A stretch of DNA of 33,179 nucleotides from Clostridia bacterium (GTDB lineage: Bacteria; Bacillota; Clostridia; Christensenellales; Aristaeellaceae): the NCBI GenBank assembly GCA_017512805.1, contig JAFWES010000040.1:1-33179 (forward strand). Direction: 5' to 3'. The translations under genes were made by a program, and so were the position numbers. Positions 32,058-33,179 of the stretch are shown here, piece by piece. Positions within the stretch are counted from its first letter, which is position 1, and each line of letters begins with the position of its first letter. Below the pieces are notes generated by a model that ran no database searches, had not been told where the DNA came from, and saw only the letters and a program-made list of their open reading frames with translations.

Positions 32058-33170
32058 ATGAAGGAATACTTCGAGACGCTGACAGATTCGCGGCAGCAAG
32101 GAAAAGTACTGCATAACTTCACAGAAATAGTGATGATGGTTATCTGTGCGGTAATAGCAGGCTGTGATGTGTGGGAAGACATAGCAGATTATTGTCGGGT
32201 AAAGGAACAGTGGCTTCGGGAGAGAATCGGATTAAAGTTGGAGAATGGCATACCATCACATGATACGCTGAGTCGAGTGTTTGGCATGTTAGATCCAACA
32301 GAGTTTCAGGGGAAATTCATAGAGTGGGCTCAGGCAGCATGCGGGAAGCACTCGAGAGAGATTCTCAGTCTTGATGGAAAAACAATGCGTGGAAGCAGGA
32401 ATGGTGAAGAAAAACCAGTTCACATGGTAAGTGCGTGGGCCAGCAAGGCTAAAGCGGTGTTCGGGCAGCTGGCTGTGGATGAGAAATCGAATGAGATCAC
32501 GGCGGTGCCAGCGTTGCTGGAACTACTGGATATCAAAGGATGTATTATTACTGCGGACGCGATGAGCTGTCAGAAGGAAATCATTAGAAAGATAGTAGAT
32601 AGTGAGGCAGACTACACGATCGGTCTGAAGGAGAATCAATCAACGCTTTGTCATGCAGCGCAAGAGCATTTTGATGCGGTGCTCAAAGAGCCAACGCTTT
32701 TTGACCCTTTGGCAAAAGCAGAGACAACAGAGAAAGGGCATGGCCGCATAGAGACCCGTACCTATTATCTGTGCACTGACCCTGATTTCTTGAAAATCTA
32801 TCAACCTGCCTGGAAGAATCTGAATGGTATAGGAATGATGATCTCAAAGATTGAAAAGAACGGTGAGATTACGGAGGAAAGGCACTACCATATTACTTCG
32901 CTGACGAATGTGGAAGAATATGCGGAATCAGCCAGGAGCCATTGGGGAGTGGAGAGCTCGCTGCACTGGTGTCTGGATGTGACTTTCAGGGAGGATCATT
33001 CAAGAATGAGAGCTGATCATAGTGCCGAGAACTTCTGCGTTGTACGACATATTGCAATAAATGTTCTCAAGAACATGGATGACAAAATGTCGGTAGCGCG
33101 TCGTCGAAGACATTGCGCCTACGATGATGCTTATTTGGAGAAGGTTATCGAGAGGCTTGTTCATGCGTAA
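32058..33170 (+). CDS. ISAs1-family transposase
   Basis: The 370-residue DDE transposase is typical of ISAs1: an N-terminal associated domain (EYFETLTDSRQQGKVLHNFT, ending near GIPSHDTLSRVFGMLDP), then the RNase H-like catalytic domain with DGKTMRGS (first Asp, near 115), ITADAMSCQKEI (second Asp, near 172), the family motif YTIGLKENQ (near 195) and the C-terminal HWGVESSLHWCLDVTFREDH (near 295) with the presumed catalytic Glu. The ATG at 32058 has GAGGTG 8 bases upstream; an in-frame TTG at 32052 is too near that site. The frame is complete with no stops, so the copy appears active or recently active. It lies in the same direction as comM. Confidence 0.93.
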   Translation: MKEYFETLTDSRQQGKVLHNFTEIVMMVICAVIAGCDVWEDIADYCRVKEQWLRERIGLKLENGIPSHDTLSRVFGMLDPTEFQGKFIEWAQAACGKHSREILSLDGKTMRGSRNGEEKPVHMVSAWASKAKAVFGQLAVDEKSNEITAVPALLELLDIKGCIITADAMSCQKEIIRKIVDSEADYTIGLKENQSTLCHAAQEHFDAVLKEPTLFDPLAKAETTEKGHGRIETRTYYLCTDPDFLKIYQPAWKNLNGIGMMISKIEKNGEITEERHYHITSLTNVEEYAESARSHWGVESSLHWCLDVTFREDHSRMRADHSAENFCVVRHIAINVLKNMDDKMSVARRRRHCAYDDAYLEKVIERLVHA

Positions 33171-33179
33171 GCCGTGCTG

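Larger units (their letters stand above)
31934..33176 (+). mobile_element. ISAs1-family insertion sequence, about 1243 bp, inserted in comM
   Basis: The left terminal repeat CACGGTCAACGCACGAA (31934-31950) matches the complement of the right one (33160-33176) at 13 of 17 positions. One transposase gene fills the element and its stop codon lies inside the right repeat. The base composition is much lower in GC than the host. The bases CTGCTGGACC left of the element (31924-31933) are a fitting 10-base target duplication: the three bases beyond the right end, CTG, agree, but the window ends there. The boundaries are from repeat matching, not from a reference. Confidence 0.8.

Noticed and set aside
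1-33179. tRNA or rRNA genes
   Set aside because: None recognised by eye on either strand; the gaps are short and filled by promoters, repeats or hairpins. A covariance-model scan would be decisive.

Overview
The window looks like a chromosomal segment of a GC-rich member of the Bacillota, most likely an uncultured-type gut or rumen clostridium. The evidence is HPr kinase/phosphorylase, the rplS - ylqF - rnhB - yraN - comM gene order typical of Firmicutes, strong AGGAGG ribosome binding sites, frequent TTG and GTG starts, and sigma-A-like promoters with 17-base spacers. The genus cannot be fixed from the sequence alone. Most genes are very GC-rich; 10.5-14.9 kb and the final 1.2 kb are visibly poorer in GC and look acquired.

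Layout: 1-273 is a structured intergenic repeat followed by a promoter for a CtpE-like P-type cation ATPase (274-2637). 2834-6537 is a gliding-type (GldF/GldG/DUF4340) ABC export cluster with no ATPase gene. 6619-9065 is a compact operon: XRE regulator with a palindrome inside its own promoter, DUF5685 protein, J-domain protein with a Gly-Tyr repeat and Cys-rich tail, and a membrane zinc-ribbon protein. 9108-10490 is an M18 aminopeptidase.

10.49-14.93 kb is an accessory, partly decayed island: a clostripain-like (C11) peptidase remnant abutting the aminopeptidase stop codon, a membrane-anchored transglutaminase-like protein, a two-gene HTH plus Schlafen/AlbA-type ATP-binding regulator operon with a strong promoter, and the C-terminal remnant of a large serine recombinase.

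15.0-19.9 kb (minus strand) is a housekeeping operon: uppP (broken by an apparent one-base deletion), a D-Ala-D-Ala carboxypeptidase, an FGGY sugar kinase and hprK. It diverges from ychF and a sugar-transfer-type ATP-grasp gene. 22.3-26.3 kb holds rplS with its own promoter, leader and terminator, then a phosphohexomutase, ylqF, rnhB and yraN. A 1394-residue protein with two GT-C glycosyltransferase modules is translationally coupled to yraN and lies between yraN and comM. comM is cut at about codon 390 by an ISAs1-family insertion sequence that fills the end of the window (31934-33176).

Cell-envelope and glycan functions recur: undecaprenyl recycling, peptidoglycan trimming, phosphohexose supply, ATP-grasp sugar-transfer protein and a lipid-carrier glycosyltransferase. 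The most noteworthy items are the double GT-C protein, the uppP frameshift, the precisely delimited IS in comM with a hairpin over the transposase ribosome binding site, the palindromes placed in three promoters, and the uncharacterised DUF5685/J-domain/zinc-ribbon operon.
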